A stretch of DNA of 64,000 nt from Alphaproteobacteria bacterium (GTDB lineage Bacteria; Pseudomonadota; Alphaproteobacteria; Geminicoccales; Geminicoccaceae), in NCBI GenBank assembly GCA_026982705.1, contig JALSGP010000042.1, forward strand, positions 58,693 to 122,692. Direction: 5' to 3'. The position numbers were made by a program, and so were the translations under genes. Positions 20,001 to 30,039 of this stretch are shown in pieces. Under the pieces are notes generated by a model. The model did no database searches, was not told the DNA's origin, and saw only the letters and a list, made by a program, of their open reading frames with translations. The first letter of the stretch is position 1. Every line of letters begins with the position of its first letter.

Positions 20001-20156
20001 GACCGCGACACCGTGCCGCGGCGACGACGGCTCCGCCTCCCGTGCGCCGGGACATATGCGCCCCGGGGGATTCCGCTTGCGCCCCCGGGACGGTCGCGGG
20101 TAGGACCGCGGCGGTTCGCCGTCGTCACCCCGGGAATGGGAAAGGTATCGGTTGAA

Positions 20157-20957
20157 ATGACGTCGAACTACCTCGCCGAGCTGGAGGCGGAGAGCGTCTA
20201 CGTCCTGCGCGAGGCCTTCGCCAGGCTCGACCGGCTGGCCGTGCTGTGGTCGCTGGGCAAGGACAGCAACGTGGTGTTGTGGCTGTGCCGCAAGGCCTTC
20301 TTCGGCCACGTGCCCTTCCCGGTGATCCACATCGACACCGGCAAGAAGTTCCCGGAGATGTATGCCTTCCGCGAGCACTACGCGAAGGCCTGGGGCCTCG
20401 AGCTGATCGTCGAACCCGCGCCCCCCGAGGACGAGGTGGACCCGACCCTGCCGCCGGCGGCGCGCTCGGCCGCCCGCAAGACGCTGGGCCTCCAGCGGGC
20501 GCTGGAGAAGCACGGTTTCCAGGGGCTGATCCTGGGCATCCGCCGCGACGAGCAGGCGCTGCGGGCCAAGGAGCGCTACTTCAGCCCCCGCAGCGCCGAC
20601 AATCGCTGGGACATGAAGGACCAGCCACCGGAGTTCTGGAACCAGTACATGACCGATTTCCCGCCCGGGACCCACGTGCGGGTCCACCCGCTGCTGCACT
20701 GGACCGAGATCGACATCTGGCGCTACACCAAGCGCGAGAACATCCCCGTCATCGATCTCTACTTCGCCCGCGACGGCAAGCGCTACCGTTCCCTCGGCGA
20801 TCGCGACATCACCTTCCCCGTCGACAGCGACGCCGCCACCATCGACGAGATCATCGCCGAGCTCGAGCGCACCCAGGTCCCCGAGCGGGCGGGCCGGGCG
20901 ATGGACCACGAGAGCGAGGACGCCTTCGAGCGTCTGCGCGCCACCGGCTACATGTGA
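20157..20957 (+). CDS. cysD: Sulfate adenylyltransferase subunit 2
   Basis: The protein has 266 residues from the chosen ATG. The N-type ATP pyrophosphatase P-loop is [15 protein letters not shown]. It is followed by [35 protein letters not shown], and [31 protein letters not shown] block is near the end. It forms APS from sulfate and ATP with CysN. It is shorter than E. coli CysD (about 300). An in-frame ATG at 20136 would add seven residues; GGGAAAGG before 20157 favours the shorter form. cysNC follows 19 bp downstream. Confidence 0.93.
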   Translation: MTSNYLAELEAESVYVLREAFARLDRLAVLWSLGKDSNVVLWLCRKAFFGHVPFPVIHIDTGKKFPEMYAFREHYAKAWGLELIVEPAPPEDEVDPTLPPAARSAARKTLGLQRALEKHGFQGLILGIRRDEQALRAKERYFSPRSADNRWDMKDQPPEFWNQYMTDFPPGTHVRVHPLLHWTEIDIWRYTKRENIPVIDLYFARDGKRYRSLGDRDITFPVDSDAATIDEIIAELERTQVPERAGRAMDHESEDAFERLRATGYM

Positions 20958-20976
20958 GGGGAGGAGACCCGCCGCC

Positions 20977-22839
20977 ATGTCCACGAGCGAGATGCGGCCG
21001 CTGCCCATCGTCGTGGTGGGCCACGTGGACCACGGCAAGTCGACCCTGGTGGGCCGGCTCCTCCACGAGACCGGCTCGCTGCCGGAGGGGCAGGTGGAGG
21101 CGGTGCGGGAGAGTTCCCGGCGCCGCGGCATGCCCTTCGAATGGGCCTTCGTGCTGGACGCCCTGCAGGCGGAACGGGACCAGGGCATCACCATCGACAC
21201 CACCCAGATCCGCTTCCGCACCGAACGGCGCCCCTATGTCATCATCGACGCGCCCGGCCACAAGGAGTTCCTCAAGAACATGGTGACCGGCGCGGCACGG
21301 GCGGAGGCGGCGCTGCTGGTGATCGACGCCGCCGAGGGCGTGCGGGAGCAGTCGCGGCGTCACGGCTATCTGCTGCGGCTCCTGGGCATCCCCCGCATCG
21401 CCGTGGTGGTGAACAAGATGGACCTGGTGGACTGGTCGGCCGAACGCTTCGGCGAGGTGGCCGAGGCGTTCCGCGACTATCTCGCCGGCCTCGGCGTCGA
21501 TCCCGTCGCCTTCGTTCCCGTCTCCGCCCGCGAGGGCGACAATCTGGTGCGCCACAGCCCGCGCATGCCCTGGTACCAGGGGCCGACGGTGGTGGGCGTC
21601 CTCGATTCCTTCGAGCCGGCGCCGCGGCCGGTGGACCGGCCGCTGCGGATGGTGGTGCAGGACGTCTACAAGTTCGACCACCGCCGCATCGTCGCCGGCC
21701 GCGTCGAGGCGGGCCGCCTGCGGGTGGGCGACGAGATCGTCTTCTCGCCCTCCAACAAGGTGGCACGGGTGGCCTCCATCGAGGCCTGGCACGTCCCGGA
21801 GCCGCCCACCGACGCGGTGGCCGGCGAGAGCGTCGGCATCACCCTCACCGAACCCATCTTCGTCGAGCGCGGCGAGATCGTGAGCCATCCCGAGCGGGCG
21901 CCCATGGAGACCACCGTCTTCCGCGGACGCCTGTTCTGGCTGGGGGCGCGACCGCTGGAGGTGGGCCACACCTACACCCTCAAGCTGGGCACGGCGGAGG
22001 CACGGGTGCGGGTGGAGAGGATCGAGCGGGTGATCGACACCGAGGATCTCTCGGGCCGGCCTGCCGACCGCATCGACCGCCACGGCGCCGGCGAGGTGAT
22101 CCTGCGCGCCGACCGCATGCTGGCCCTCGATCCCTTCGACGCCAATCCCGCGACCGGCCGCTTCGTGCTGGTGGAGGACTACGTGCCGGTGGGCGGCGGC
22201 ACCGTGTCCATGGAGGGCTATCCCGACCAGCGCCACCTGATCACCCGCAAGGCCACCAACATCCACGCCGTGGGCCACGCCGTCACCCGCGAGGCCCGCA
22301 TCGCCCGCAACGGCCACAGGGGTGGCGTGCTCTGGTTCACCGGCTTGTCGGGTGCCGGCAAGTCCACCCTGGCGCTGGCCCTGGAGCGGGAGCTCTTCCG
22401 CAAGGGCTATCAGGTCTACGTGCTGGACGGCGACAACATCCGCGGCGGTCTCAACGCCGATCTCGGCTTCAGTCCCGAGGACCGGGCCGAGAACATCCGC
22501 CGGGTGGGCGAGGTGGCGGCGCTGTTCGCCGACGCCGGCATGATCGCCATCTCCGCCTTCATCTCCCCCTATCGCGCCGACCGCGAGCGGGCGCGGCGGG
22601 CCGCCGGCGAGGATTTCCACGAGATCCACATCCACGCGCCGCTGGAGGTGTGCGAGGCCCGCGATCCCAAGGGTCTCTACCGCCGGGCCCGCGCCGGCGA
22701 GATCCCGGACTTCACCGGCATCACCAGTCCCTACGAGCCGCCGGAGAATCCGGAACTGGTGGTCCCCACCCACGAGCTCTCCTTCGAGGAGTGCCTGGCG
22801 CTGCTGGTGGACTACGTGGAGAAGCACTTCCGCCGCTGA
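20977..22839 (+). CDS. cysNC: Bifunctional sulfate adenylyltransferase subunit 1 / adenylylsulfate kinase
   Basis: The protein has 620 residues and is a fusion. The N-terminal EF-Tu-like GTPase carries [22 protein letters not shown] and NKMDL and runs to about residue 420 with its beta-barrel domains. From about 445 comes an APS kinase with P-loop [12 protein letters not shown] (Ser/Thr near residue 460), [12 protein letters not shown] and [18 protein letters not shown]. It energises sulfate activation and then makes PAPS. PAPS can feed assimilation or sulfotransferases; neither a PAPS reductase nor a sulfotransferase is in the window. Confidence 0.95.
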   Translation: MSTSEMRPLPIVVVGHVDHGKSTLVGRLLHETGSLPEGQVEAVRESSRRRGMPFEWAFVLDALQAERDQGITIDTTQIRFRTERRPYVIIDAPGHKEFLKNMVTGAARAEAALLVIDAAEGVREQSRRHGYLLRLLGIPRIAVVVNKMDLVDWSAERFGEVAEAFRDYLAGLGVDPVAFVPVSAREGDNLVRHSPRMPWYQGPTVVGVLDSFEPAPRPVDRPLRMVVQDVYKFDHRRIVAGRVEAGRLRVGDEIVFSPSNKVARVASIEAWHVPEPPTDAVAGESVGITLTEPIFVERGEIVSHPERAPMETTVFRGRLFWLGARPLEVGHTYTLKLGTAEARVRVERIERVIDTEDLSGRPADRIDRHGAGEVILRADRMLALDPFDANPATGRFVLVEDYVPVGGGTVSMEGYPDQRHLITRKATNIHAVGHAVTREARIARNGHRGGVLWFTGLSGAGKSTLALALERELFRKGYQVYVLDGDNIRGGLNADLGFSPEDRAENIRRVGEVAALFADAGMIAISAFISPYRADRERARRAAGEDFHEIHIHAPLEVCEARDPKGLYRRARAGEIPDFTGITSPYEPPENPELVVPTHELSFEECLALLVDYVEKHFRR

Positions 22840-22907
22840 CCCTCCGCCCCGTGCGGATCGCGCCGCCGCCCGCCCGGGCGGCGCCGTCCGTCGTGGCGTT
22901 TCATGTC

Positions 22908-22945
22908 GGAATGTGCATTCCTTTCGTCATCCTTGAAAGGAATGC
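22908..22945. promoter_or_regulatory. Overlapping inverted repeats upstream of tup operon (iol-operator-like)
   Basis: GGAATGTGCATTCC (22908-22921) is a perfect GGAAT-N4-ATTCC palindrome. It matches 13 of 14 bases of the iol-region site core at 53645-53658. A second inverted repeat, GCATTCCTTTC (22915-22925) with GAAAGGAATGC (22935-22945), has 11-bp perfect arms and a 9-nt loop. A third GGAAT lies at 22939, giving a 31-bp period like the iol site pairs. Probably an operator region for the tup operon; the regulator is unknown. Confidence 0.6.
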
Positions 22946-22987
22946 GGACTCGTGGCAGAAGGGCGCGGGATCCGGGGAGGGAGCGGC

Positions 22988-23701
22988 GTGGACGAACTCG
23001 CGCGTGCCTTCGGCCTCGCCCTGGGACTGCTGGTCTCGGGCGATCGCGAACTCTACGGCATCGTCGCCCTCTCGCTGGAGGTGAGCCTCGCCGCCACCCT
23101 GATCGCCTGCCTCCTGGGCATGCCCGCCGGCATGGCCCTCGCCCTCTTCCGCTTTCCCGGCCGCCGGATGCTGGTGGTGGCCACCAGCGCCCTCATGGGC
23201 CTGCCGCCGGTGGTGGTGGGCCTCTTCGTCTATCTGCTGCTCTCGCGGGCGGGACCGCTCGGCGCCCTCGGCCTGCTCTACACCCCCGCCGCCATGGTGA
23301 TCGCCCAGACGGTGCTGGTGACCCCCATCGTCACCGCCCTCACCCGCGAGCTCGGCGAATCCCTCCTCGCCGAATACGGCGACTTCCTCGCCGCCATGGG
23401 CCGCCGCGGCCTCCGCGCCATCCCCACCCTCCTCCACGAGGGCCGCCACGCCCTCGTCACCGTGGCGCTCGCTGGCTTCGGCCGCGCCATCGCCGAGGTG
23501 GGGGCGGTGATGATGGTGGGCGGCAACATCCGCCACGTGACCCGGGTGATGACCACCGCCATCGCCCTCGAGACCGGCAAGGGCGAGATCGCCCTCGCCC
23601 TCGCCCTCGGCCTCGTGCTGCTGACGGTGGCCCTCGCCGTCAACGCCCTCGCCCACCTCACCCGTCTGCGCGAGGCGGAGCTGGCCCATGCCCGTGCCTG
23701 A
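22988..23701 (+). CDS. tupB: Tungstate-type ABC transporter permease
   Basis: The protein has 237 residues from GTG 22988, chosen for the GGGGAGGG ribosome site just upstream; GTG 22952 would add 12 residues. Five to six membrane segments are visible, with the EAA-loop region around FLAAMGRRGLRAIPTLLHEG and a membrane segment ending GRAIAEVGAVMMVGGNIRH, typical of TupB-type permeases. It is expected to form a homodimer with TupC. The 3' end overlaps tupC by 14 bp. Confidence 0.9.
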   Translation: MDELARAFGLALGLLVSGDRELYGIVALSLEVSLAATLIACLLGMPAGMALALFRFPGRRMLVVATSALMGLPPVVVGLFVYLLLSRAGPLGALGLLYTPAAMVIAQTVLVTPIVTALTRELGESLLAEYGDFLAAMGRRGLRAIPTLLHEGRHALVTVALAGFGRAIAEVGAVMMVGGNIRHVTRVMTTAIALETGKGEIALALALGLVLLTVALAVNALAHLTRLREAELAHARA

Positions 23702-24422
23702 GCTGCGACTGCTGACCGGCGGCGAGACGCCGCTGCTGGTGGCGGAGGGACTCACCGTCCGCATCGGTGACCATCCCGTGCTGGAAGGGCTCGACTTCAC
23801 CCTGCCCCCATCCGGGCTCACCGTCCTCCTCGGCCCCAATGGGGCCGGCAAGAGCGTGCTGCTGCGCACGCTGCAGGGGCTGCTGGCGCCGGTGGCCGGC
23901 CGCCTGTGCTGGCGTGACGGCGACCCGCCGCGCCGGGCGCTGGTGTTCCAGCGACCGGTGGCGCTGCGGAGGCGGGTGCGGGCCCAGCTCGCCTTCGCCC
24001 TTTCCTGCGCCGGCATCCCGCGACGGGCGCGGCCGGCCCGCATCGCCGAACTGCTGGAGCTGTGCGACCTCGCCCCCCTCGCCCGGCGTCCGGCGCGGCG
24101 TCTTTCCGGCGGCGAGCAGCAGCGCCTCGCCATCGCCACCGCCCTCGCCCTCGATCCGGGCTTCCTCATGCTGGACGAGCCCACCGCCAGCCTCGATCCC
24201 GCCGCCACCCTCGCCGTCGAACGGCTGCTGGCGCGCATCCGCCGCCGCGGCATCCCGCTGCTGCTGGTCACCCACGACGTCCACCAGGCGCGGCGCCTCG
24301 CCGACCGGGTGCTGTTCCTCCATCGCGGCCGCCTCCGGGAGGAGGCGCCGGCGACGCGCTTCTTCACCGCCCCCGCGAGCCCCCAGGCGCGCGCCTATCT
24401 CGAAGGGAGGCTACTGCCATGA
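23688..24422 (+). CDS. tupC: Tungstate-type ABC transporter ATP-binding protein
   Basis: The protein has 244 residues. Walker A is GPNGAGKSVLLR, the signature is LSGGEQQRLAIA, Walker B is FLMLDEPTASLD, and the H-loop is LVTHDVHQARRLADR. It energises the permease encoded immediately upstream. It overlaps both neighbours: 14 bp with tupB and ATGA with tupA. The signature and family assignment are firm; the substrate follows from TupA. Confidence 0.93.
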   Translation: MPVPELRLLTGGETPLLVAEGLTVRIGDHPVLEGLDFTLPPSGLTVLLGPNGAGKSVLLRTLQGLLAPVAGRLCWRDGDPPRRALVFQRPVALRRRVRAQLAFALSCAGIPRRARPARIAELLELCDLAPLARRPARRLSGGEQQRLAIATALALDPGFLMLDEPTASLDPAATLAVERLLARIRRRGIPLLLVTHDVHQARRLADRVLFLHRGRLREEAPATRFFTAPASPQARAYLEGRLLP

Positions 24423-25282
24423 TCCGTTGGATGTACGCGTTCCTCGCGATCCTGCCGCTCCTGCTCGGTGCCGTGCGGGCCGATGCCGGCGAGCGCTTCA
24501 TCGTCCTGCAGAGCACCACCTCGACGCAGAACTCCGGTCTGTTCGACTACATCCTGCCGAAGTTCGAGCAGGCCACCGGCATCCAGGTGCGGGTGGTGGC
24601 GGTGGGCACCGGCCAGGCGCTCCGCAACGCGGCACGTGGCGATGGCGATGTGGTGCTGGTGCACAGCCCCGCGGACGAGGCGCGCTTCGTCGCCGAGGGC
24701 CACGGCATCCTGCACTGCCGGGTGTTCTACAACGACTTCGTGATCGTCGGGCCGAACCTCGATCCCGCGGGGGTCGGCGGTCTTCGCGATGCGGCCGAGG
24801 CCCTGCGGCGCATCGCCGCCGCTGGCCGTGAGGGACGGGTGGTGTTCCTCTCGCGCGGCGACGAATCCGGCACGCACAAGAAGGAGCGTGCCCTGTGGCG
24901 TGCCGCCGGTCTCGACCCCACGGCCGAGAGCGGCAGCTGGTATCGCGAGGCGGGTGCCGGCATGGGCGCCACCCTCAACATGGCCGCCGGCCTCGGCGCG
25001 TACACCCTCACCGACCGCGGCACCTGGCTGTCGTTCGCCAACCGGCGCGATCTGGAGGTGCTGGTCGAGGGCGATCCGCGCCTGTTCAACCCCTACGGGG
25101 TGATGGTGGTGAACCCGAAGCGCCATCCGCACGTGCGCTTCGCCGAGGCGAAGGCCTTTCGCGACTGGCTGATCTCGGAGGCGGGTCAGCGGGCGGTGGC
25201 CTCGTACCGGGTGCACGGCGTGCAGCTGTTCCATCCGGACGTCCGCTGCGGCGACATGCCGACACCGGAGGCGCGCCCTTGA
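24419..25282 (+). CDS. tupA: Tungstate-type ABC transporter substrate-binding protein
   Basis: The protein has 287 residues with a signal peptide (residues 1 to about 22, FLAILPLLLGAVRADAG). The mature N-terminus has LQSTTSTQNSGLFDYILP, the TTST anion-binding motif of TupA/WtpA-like proteins. It also has GDGDVVLVHSPADEARFV and SRGDESGTHKKERALW. TupA binds tungstate (possibly molybdate) in the periplasm. The gene order is permease-ATPase-binding protein, with the binding protein last. The start lies in an ATGA overlap with tupC. Confidence 0.92.
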   Translation: MIRWMYAFLAILPLLLGAVRADAGERFIVLQSTTSTQNSGLFDYILPKFEQATGIQVRVVAVGTGQALRNAARGDGDVVLVHSPADEARFVAEGHGILHCRVFYNDFVIVGPNLDPAGVGGLRDAAEALRRIAAAGREGRVVFLSRGDESGTHKKERALWRAAGLDPTAESGSWYREAGAGMGATLNMAAGLGAYTLTDRGTWLSFANRRDLEVLVEGDPRLFNPYGVMVVNPKRHPHVRFAEAKAFRDWLISEAGQRAVASYRVHGVQLFHPDVRCGDMPTPEARP

Positions 25283-25338
25283 AGCCCGGCCGCCGCGGCC
25301 GCAGGTGACGGGCGGAGCACGCTTCCGGGAGAGGTGCG

Positions 25339-25689
25339 ATGGAACTGGTGGTCTGCTACGTCACCTGCGGCTCCATGGATGAGGCCGAGCGCATCGGCCG
25401 GGCGCTGGTGGAACGCCACCAGGCGGCCTGCGTCAACGTCGTGCCGCGGATCCTCTCCCTCTACCGATGGGAGGGGGCGGTGCAGCGGGACGAGGAGGTG
25501 CTGCTGCTGGCCAAGACCCGGCGCGAGCTGGTGGAGGCGGTGGTGCGCACCGTGCGCGACCTCCATGCCTACGAGCTGCCCTGCGTGACGGCGCTGCCCA
25601 TCCTGGACGGGCACCGCGACTATCTGGCGTGGGTGGCGGAGGAGACGGCGCCGGCGGTGGCGGTGGAGGGCCCGGCGGCGTCGCGGTGA
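25339..25689 (+). CDS. cutA: Divalent-ion tolerance protein CutA
   Basis: The protein has 116 residues. The CutA1 fold is seen in VVCYVTCGSMDEAERIGRALVE, ACVNVVPRILSLYRWEG and HAYELPCVTALPILDG. CutA proteins are small trimers of uncertain function, historically linked to copper tolerance. GGAGAGGTG precedes the start. The last 23 codons overlap the 3' end of the convergent rlmH gene by 70 bp; the overlapping tail (APAVAVEGPAASR) lies beyond the conserved domain. Confidence 0.93.
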   Translation: MELVVCYVTCGSMDEAERIGRALVERHQAACVNVVPRILSLYRWEGAVQRDEEVLLLAKTRRELVEAVVRTVRDLHAYELPCVTALPILDGHRDYLAWVAEETAPAVAVEGPAASR

Positions 25690-26117
25690 TAGGGATGGCC
25701 GGCGAGGATGGCCCAGGCCCGGTAGATCTGCTCCAGCAGCATCACCCGCACCAGCTCGTGGGGCCAGGTCATGGGACCGAAGGCGACGACGCGCTCGGCC
25801 GCCGCCCGCACCGCATCGTCCAGACCCTCGGGTCCACCGATCAGGAAGGCCGGCGGCCGGCCGCCCCGCGCCAGCAGCCGGGCGAAGCCCGGACTGTCCA
25901 GGACCTCGCCCCGCGGGTCCAGCACCAGCCGCCGCCGGCCCCGGCTGCGGGCGAGCAGGCCTTCCCCCTCGCGTCGCCGGCGCATTTCCGGCGACCCCTC
26001 GGCCGGCGCCAGCTCGATCTCGCGGATCCGCCAGGGCAGACGTTCGCGGTAGCGCGTCGCGAGGCTCCGCAGCGCCGGATCGCGCAGCCGCCCGACGGCA
26101 ACGATGTCGATGCGCAA
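25620..26117 (-). CDS. rlmH: 23S rRNA (pseudouridine1915-N3)-methyltransferase
   Basis: The protein has 165 residues with a SPOUT fold. It begins (L)RIDIVAVGRLRDP, with LVLDPRGEVLDS in the middle. The SAM-binding knot is FLIGGPEGLDDAVR followed by WPHELVRVMLLEQIYRAWAILAGHPYHR, where most family members end. Here about 23 extra residues follow, encoded antisense to the cutA 3' end. The only start that fits the family N-terminus is a TTG at 26117, 5 bp after the rsfS stop, so a rare start codon is inferred. Confidence 0.9.
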   Translation of the reverse strand: MRIDIVAVGRLRDPALRSLATRYRERLPWRIREIELAPAEGSPEMRRRREGEGLLARSRGRRRLVLDPRGEVLDSPGFARLLARGGRPPAFLIGGPEGLDDAVRAAAERVVAFGPMTWPHELVRVMLLEQIYRAWAILAGHPYHRDAAGPSTATAGAVSSATHAR

Positions 26118-26122
26118 GGGTC

Positions 26123-26512
26123 TCAGCCGGCGGCGCGCGCCGGCGGCGCCACCGACCAGAGGCGTTCGAGGTCGTAGAGCGCCCGCGTCTCGGCGCGGAA
26201 GATGTGGACGATCACGTCGCCCGCGTCCACCAGCACCCAGTTGGCCTCCCGCAGCCCCTCCACCGACAGGACCGGGAAACCCGCCGCCTCCAGCCGCGCC
26301 TGCAGCTTCTCGGCCATGGTCACGATGTGCCGGTCGCTGGTGCCGGTTACCACCACCATCCAGTCGGCGATGGTGGTCTTGCCGCGCAGGTCGATGACGG
26401 CGGGATCGAGAGCCTTGTCGGCTTCGAGACTTTCGGTGACGAGGGTCAGGAGCCGGCTGCTGTCGGCGTCCACGGGCCCGCGCGACTCGGACCTGACCTG
26501 GATGGTCGTCAC
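26123..26512 (-). CDS. rsfS: Ribosome silencing factor RsfS
   Basis: The protein has 129 residues from a GTG in a GTGA overlap with nadD. The RsfS/Iojap domain is DLRGKTTIADWMVVVTGTSDR, VEGLREANWVLVDAGDVIVHIF and ALYDLERLW. It binds L14 on the 50S subunit and blocks subunit joining when nutrients are scarce. The conserved nadD-rsfS-rlmH order supports the assignment. The N-terminal 25 residues before the domain are not conserved, so a later GTG near 26473 is possible. Confidence 0.93.
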   Translation of the reverse strand: MTTIQVRSESRGPVDADSSRLLTLVTESLEADKALDPAVIDLRGKTTIADWMVVVTGTSDRHIVTMAEKLQARLEAAGFPVLSVEGLREANWVLVDAGDVIVHIFRAETRALYDLERLWSVAPPARAAG

Positions 26513-27189
26513 TCCCTGCTCCAGTCCCGCCCCATGCGGCGCCAGGCCGCCCGGATGGCCGTGCCCGACGCGGGATGGGGTCTGAGACGTACGAACACCC
26601 ATCGCGGCGGAGGGAGTGCGGCCAGTCTCCGCGCCTCCTTCTCTCCGATCCGCGCCTCCGCGAACCGGCGCGCCGCCGGACTCGCGAGGGCGACATGAGA
26701 ATAGGGTATCCGGTCGAACACCGCAACGGGCACCAGTCGGAACAGCTCCGGCCAGCGGTACCAGCGGTGGAGGCCGGCGAGATTGTCGGCGCCCACGATC
26801 CACACGAAGCGCCGGCGCCGATCCCGCACCAGCCGCCGCAGAAGCTCGACGGTGTAGCGGGTCCCCAGCCGCGCCTCGAGATCGCACACCCGGATGCGGG
26901 GATGGCGCGCCGCCATCTCCCGGGCCCGCGCCAGCCGCCGGCCGTAGGGCGCGAGCTCCTCCGGCGGCTTCAGCGGGTTGCGCGGGGTCACGAGCCACCA
27001 GAGCTGGTCGAGGCCGAGCCGCCTGAGCGCCTCCGCCGAGACGTGGAGATGGCCCTCGTGGGCGGGATTGAAGGACCCCCCCAGGAGCCCCACCCGCAGC
27101 GGCCGCGGCGCCGGTTCGACCATCGCCTCCGGCTCGGCGAGCCACAGGCGCGTGCGCGGACGCCGGCGCGGGAAGGACAGTGCCGACAC
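26509..27189 (-). CDS. nadD: Nicotinate-nucleotide adenylyltransferase
   Basis: The protein has up to 226 residues. The nucleotidyltransferase motif is VGLLGGSFNPAHEGHLHVS (GxxxPxHxxH), followed by LWWLVTPRNPLKP, RYTVELLRRL and WIVGADNLAGLHRWYRW. The C-terminal block ends with SGTAIRAAWR in place of the usual ISSTxIR. It makes deamido-NAD. A GTG at 27189 gives the longest form; an ATG at 27123 (MVEPAPRPLRVG) would drop 22 non-conserved residues and may be the true start. Confidence 0.93.
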   Translation of the reverse strand: MSALSFPRRRPRTRLWLAEPEAMVEPAPRPLRVGLLGGSFNPAHEGHLHVSAEALRRLGLDQLWWLVTPRNPLKPPEELAPYGRRLARAREMAARHPRIRVCDLEARLGTRYTVELLRRLVRDRRRRFVWIVGADNLAGLHRWYRWPELFRLVPVAVFDRIPYSHVALASPAARRFAEARIGEKEARRLAALPPPRWVFVRLRPHPASGTAIRAAWRRMGRDWSRE

Positions 27190-27202
27190 CGGACTCCGTC
27201 CC

Positions 27203-28492
27203 TCACAGCGGGCGGGTCTGGCCGTCGCCCCGCACCACGTACTTGAAGGTGGTGAGCTGCTCCACCCCCACGGGCCCGCGGGCGTGGAGGCGGCCGGTGG
27301 AGATGCCGATCTCGGCGCCCATGCCGAACTCGCCGCCGTCCGCGAACTGGGTGGAGGCGTTGTGGATGACGATGGCGGAGTCCACCTCCCGCAGGAACCT
27401 CTCCGCCGCCGCCCGGTCCTCGGTAACGATGGCGTCGGTGTGGTGGGAACCGTAGGCGTTGACGTGGGCGATGGCGGCGTCGATGCCGTCCACCACCCGC
27501 ACCGACAGGATGGCGTCGAGATATTCGGTGCGCCAGTCCTCCTCGGTGGCGGGCCGCGCCCGCGGCTCGATGCGCCGCACCGTCTCGTCGCCGCGGATCT
27601 CGCAGCCGGCCTCCATCAGCCGCGCCAGCACCGGCGGCAGCAGCGCCTCCGCCACCGCCCGGTCCACCAGCAGCGTCTCGGTGGCGCCGCAGATGCCGGG
27701 GCGCCGCATCTTGGCGTTGAAGGTGATCTCCACCGCCTTGGCGGGATCGGCCCGCTCGTGGAGATAGGTGTGGCAGATCCCCTCGAGATGGGCGAGGACG
27801 GGGATGCGGCTCTCGGCGAACACCCGTTCGATGAGCGAGCGGCCGCCCCGTGGCACGATCACGTCCACGGACTCGTGCAGCCGCAGCAGCAGCCCCACCG
27901 CCGCCCGGTCCGTCACCGGCACCATCTGCACCGCCGCCTCCGGCAGGCCGGCGGCGCGCAGCCCCTCCACGAGACAGGCGTGGATGGCGTGGCTGGAGTG
28001 GAAGCTCTCGGAGCCGCCGCGCAGGATGGCGGCATTGCCGGCCTTGAGGCAGAGACCGCCGGCGTCCGCCGTCACGTTGGGACGGCTCTCGTAGATGATC
28101 CCCACCACCCCGAGGGGCACGCGCACGCGGGCGATGTCGAGGCCGTTGGGCCGGGTCCAGCGGGCCAGTTCGGTGCCCACGGGATCCGGCAGGGCGGCGA
28201 TCTCCTCGAGTCCCCGCGCCATCGCCTCCACCCGCCGGCCGTCGAGCATGAGACGGTCGAGCATGGCCCGCGAGAGGCCGCGGCCGCGGGCGGTGTCCAT
28301 GTCCAGCGCGTTGGCGGCGAGGATCTCGGCGGTGCGCTCCCTGAGCGCCGCCGCCGCCGCCCGGAGCGCCCGGTCCTTGACCTCCCGCGGCGCGCCGGCG
28401 AGCGTCCGCGCCGCCTCCCGCGCCCGCGCGCCGATCTCGCGCATGCGCGCCGCCAGATCCGTCGCCGTCTCCACCACTGCGGCCTCCGCCAT
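27203..28492 (-). CDS. proA: Gamma-glutamyl phosphate reductase
   Basis: The protein has 429 residues. [26 protein letters not shown] is read across the cofactor region (quoted here only in part: [13 protein letters not shown]). The catalytic Cys is in [16 protein letters not shown], and [20 protein letters not shown] is the C-terminal family block. It reduces gamma-glutamyl phosphate to the semialdehyde in proline synthesis. proB is not adjacent. nadD follows 13 bp downstream. Confidence 0.97.
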   Translation of the reverse strand: MAEAAVVETATDLAARMREIGARAREAARTLAGAPREVKDRALRAAAAALRERTAEILAANALDMDTARGRGLSRAMLDRLMLDGRRVEAMARGLEEIAALPDPVGTELARWTRPNGLDIARVRVPLGVVGIIYESRPNVTADAGGLCLKAGNAAILRGGSESFHSSHAIHACLVEGLRAAGLPEAAVQMVPVTDRAAVGLLLRLHESVDVIVPRGGRSLIERVFAESRIPVLAHLEGICHTYLHERADPAKAVEITFNAKMRRPGICGATETLLVDRAVAEALLPPVLARLMEAGCEIRGDETVRRIEPRARPATEEDWRTEYLDAILSVRVVDGIDAAIAHVNAYGSHHTDAIVTEDRAAAERFLREVDSAIVIHNASTQFADGGEFGMGAEIGISTGRLHARGPVGVEQLTTFKYVVRGDGQTRPL

Positions 28493-28569
28493 GGACCGGT
28501 GCCTCCGTCCCGCTGCCGTACCTTCCGCCGCCCATATAGCCGCCGCCCGCCCGCCCGGCGAGGCCGTCC

Positions 28570-29436
28570 TCAGGGCCAGGCCACCAGCGGCGGCAGCGAC
28601 ATGAGGATCGCTTCCGGATGGCCGCCGGTCATCAGTCCGAAACGGGTGCCGCGGTCGTAGAGCAGATTGAACTCCACGTAGCGGCCGCGGCGGACGAGCT
28701 GGTGGTGGCGCTCCGCCTCGGTCCAGGGCGTGTCCATGCGGCGGGCGACGATGCGCGGATAGACGTCGAGGAAGGCCTCCCCCACCGCACGGGTGAAGGC
28801 GAAATCGCGCTCGAAGTCCTCCTCCAGATGGTCGTAGAAGATCCCCCCGACGCCCCGCGGTTCGTTGCGGTGCGGGATCCAGAAATACTCGTCGCACCAG
28901 GCCTTGAAGCGGGGATAGAATTCGGGGTCGAAGGCGTCACAGGCCTCCTTCAACCTCGCATGGAAGTCGCGGGTGTCCTCCTCGAGGGGATAGATGGGGT
29001 TGAGATCGGCGCCGCCGCCGAACCAGGCGCGGGTGGTGCGGATGTGGCGGGTGTTCATGTGGGCCGGCGGCACGTGGGGATTGCGGGGATGGGCCACCAG
29101 CGACACACCGCTCGCCCAGAAGCGCGGATCCTCCGCCGCACCGCGCACCTCGCGGGCGAATTCCGGCGACAACGCGCCGAAGACGGTGGAGACGTTGACC
29201 CCCACCTTCTCGAACACGCGCCCGCGCATGACGGCCATCACCCCGCCGCCGCCGCCCGGCCGCGACCAGGCCTCGCGCACGAAGCGGCCCGGCGGCAGGC
29301 GGTCGGCATCGGGGCCGGCATAGGCGTCCTCCAGGGCCTCGAAGGCGGCGCAGAGCCGATCGCGCAGGCTCTCGAACCATTCACGGACGCGGGCCTTGCG
29401 GGCCTCCGTCTCCGTGGTCGCGGGGGATCCAGTCAT
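28570..29436 (-). CDS. hemF: Oxygen-dependent coproporphyrinogen III oxidase
   Basis: The protein has 288 residues. Family blocks are [66 protein letters not shown] and [19 protein letters not shown]. It performs the aerobic step of haem synthesis; the anaerobic counterpart hemN is at the right edge of the window. The first 18 codons overlap the 3' end of trmL by 56 bp. The carboxy end is short ([10 protein letters not shown]), slightly truncated against the usual form. Confidence 0.96.
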   Translation of the reverse strand: MTGSPATTETEARKARVREWFESLRDRLCAAFEALEDAYAGPDADRLPPGRFVREAWSRPGGGGGVMAVMRGRVFEKVGVNVSTVFGALSPEFAREVRGAAEDPRFWASGVSLVAHPRNPHVPPAHMNTRHIRTTRAWFGGGADLNPIYPLEEDTRDFHARLKEACDAFDPEFYPRFKAWCDEYFWIPHRNEPRGVGGIFYDHLEEDFERDFAFTRAVGEAFLDVYPRIVARRMDTPWTEAERHHQLVRRGRYVEFNLLYDRGTRFGLMTGGHPEAILMSLPPLVAWP

Positions 29437-29908
29437 CGAGCACTCCGAGCTGTCGCAGCGCCTCCGCCAGCACGATGGCGGCGGCCGTGACCACGTTCAA
29501 GGACCGCAGCCCCGGCCGCATGGGGATGGTCAGCACCACGTCGGCCACCGCCCGCACCGGGGCCGGCAGACCCGCGCTCTCCCGCCCCAGCAGCAGCACG
29601 TCGTCCGCGGCGAAGGCGAAGCGGTGATGGGGACGGGCCGCGTGGCGGCTCAGGGCCACGAGCCGCCGTCCCTCCGCCCGCCGCCAGCGCTCGAAGGCGG
29701 CGAAGTCGGCATGGCGCCGCCAGCGGACATGGGCGAGATAGTCCATGCCCGTGCGGCGAATGCGCCGGTCGTCGAGGGGAAAGCCGCAGGGCTCGATCAC
29801 GTCCACCGCGGCCCCGAAACAGGCGGCGAGACGCAGCATGGCGCCGAAGTTGGGGGCGAGGTCCGGTTCGAATAGGGCCAGCCGGAGATCGTGTGGCCTC
29901 GCGGTCAC
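29381..29908 (-). CDS. trmL: tRNA (cytidine(34)-2'-O)-methyltransferase
   Basis: The protein has 175 residues with a SPOUT fold: [50 protein letters not shown], and [20 protein letters not shown]. It methylates the wobble base of tRNA-Leu isoacceptors. I chose GTG 29908, preceded by GGGGAA; GTG 29953 would add 15 residues without homology to the family. It is divergent from the petABC operon. Confidence 0.92.
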   Translation of the reverse strand: MTARPHDLRLALFEPDLAPNFGAMLRLAACFGAAVDVIEPCGFPLDDRRIRRTGMDYLAHVRWRRHADFAAFERWRRAEGRRLVALSRHAARPHHRFAFAADDVLLLGRESAGLPAPVRAVADVVLTIPMRPGLRSLNVVTAAAIVLAEALRQLGVLDDWIPRDHGDGGPQGPRP

Positions 29909-30039
29909 GGCGGGATTCCCCGTGTTTGCGACGCACAATGCGGCGTTCCGCACTCTTGCCGGGCGATGGACCGGCCCATAGAGTGCGTGCGCCGCGAAGG
30001 AGTCCCTGAGATCCGGAACCGACGCGAGGGGGTGGCACG

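Noticed and set aside
16938..21221. A 1427-codon open frame on the minus strand across engB, argB, serB and cysDN
   Set aside because: It is a frame shadow typical of 70 % GC DNA: low-complexity Arg/Gly/Ala composition, no motifs, and it runs antisense to genes with clear family motifs. miaA accounts for only part of the region and in a different start context.
22915..22945. The 11-bp inverted repeat after cysNC as a rho-independent terminator
   Set aside because: The arms are A/T-containing with a 9-nt loop and no U-run, and it lies 75 bp after the stop close to the tupB ribosome site. An operator role fits better, given the similarity to the iol sites.
29954..30039. Sigma-70 type promoter (TTGCCG, CATAGA) before petA
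   Set aside because: The spacing is 15 bp and the -10 is a poor match; too weak to list as a feature.
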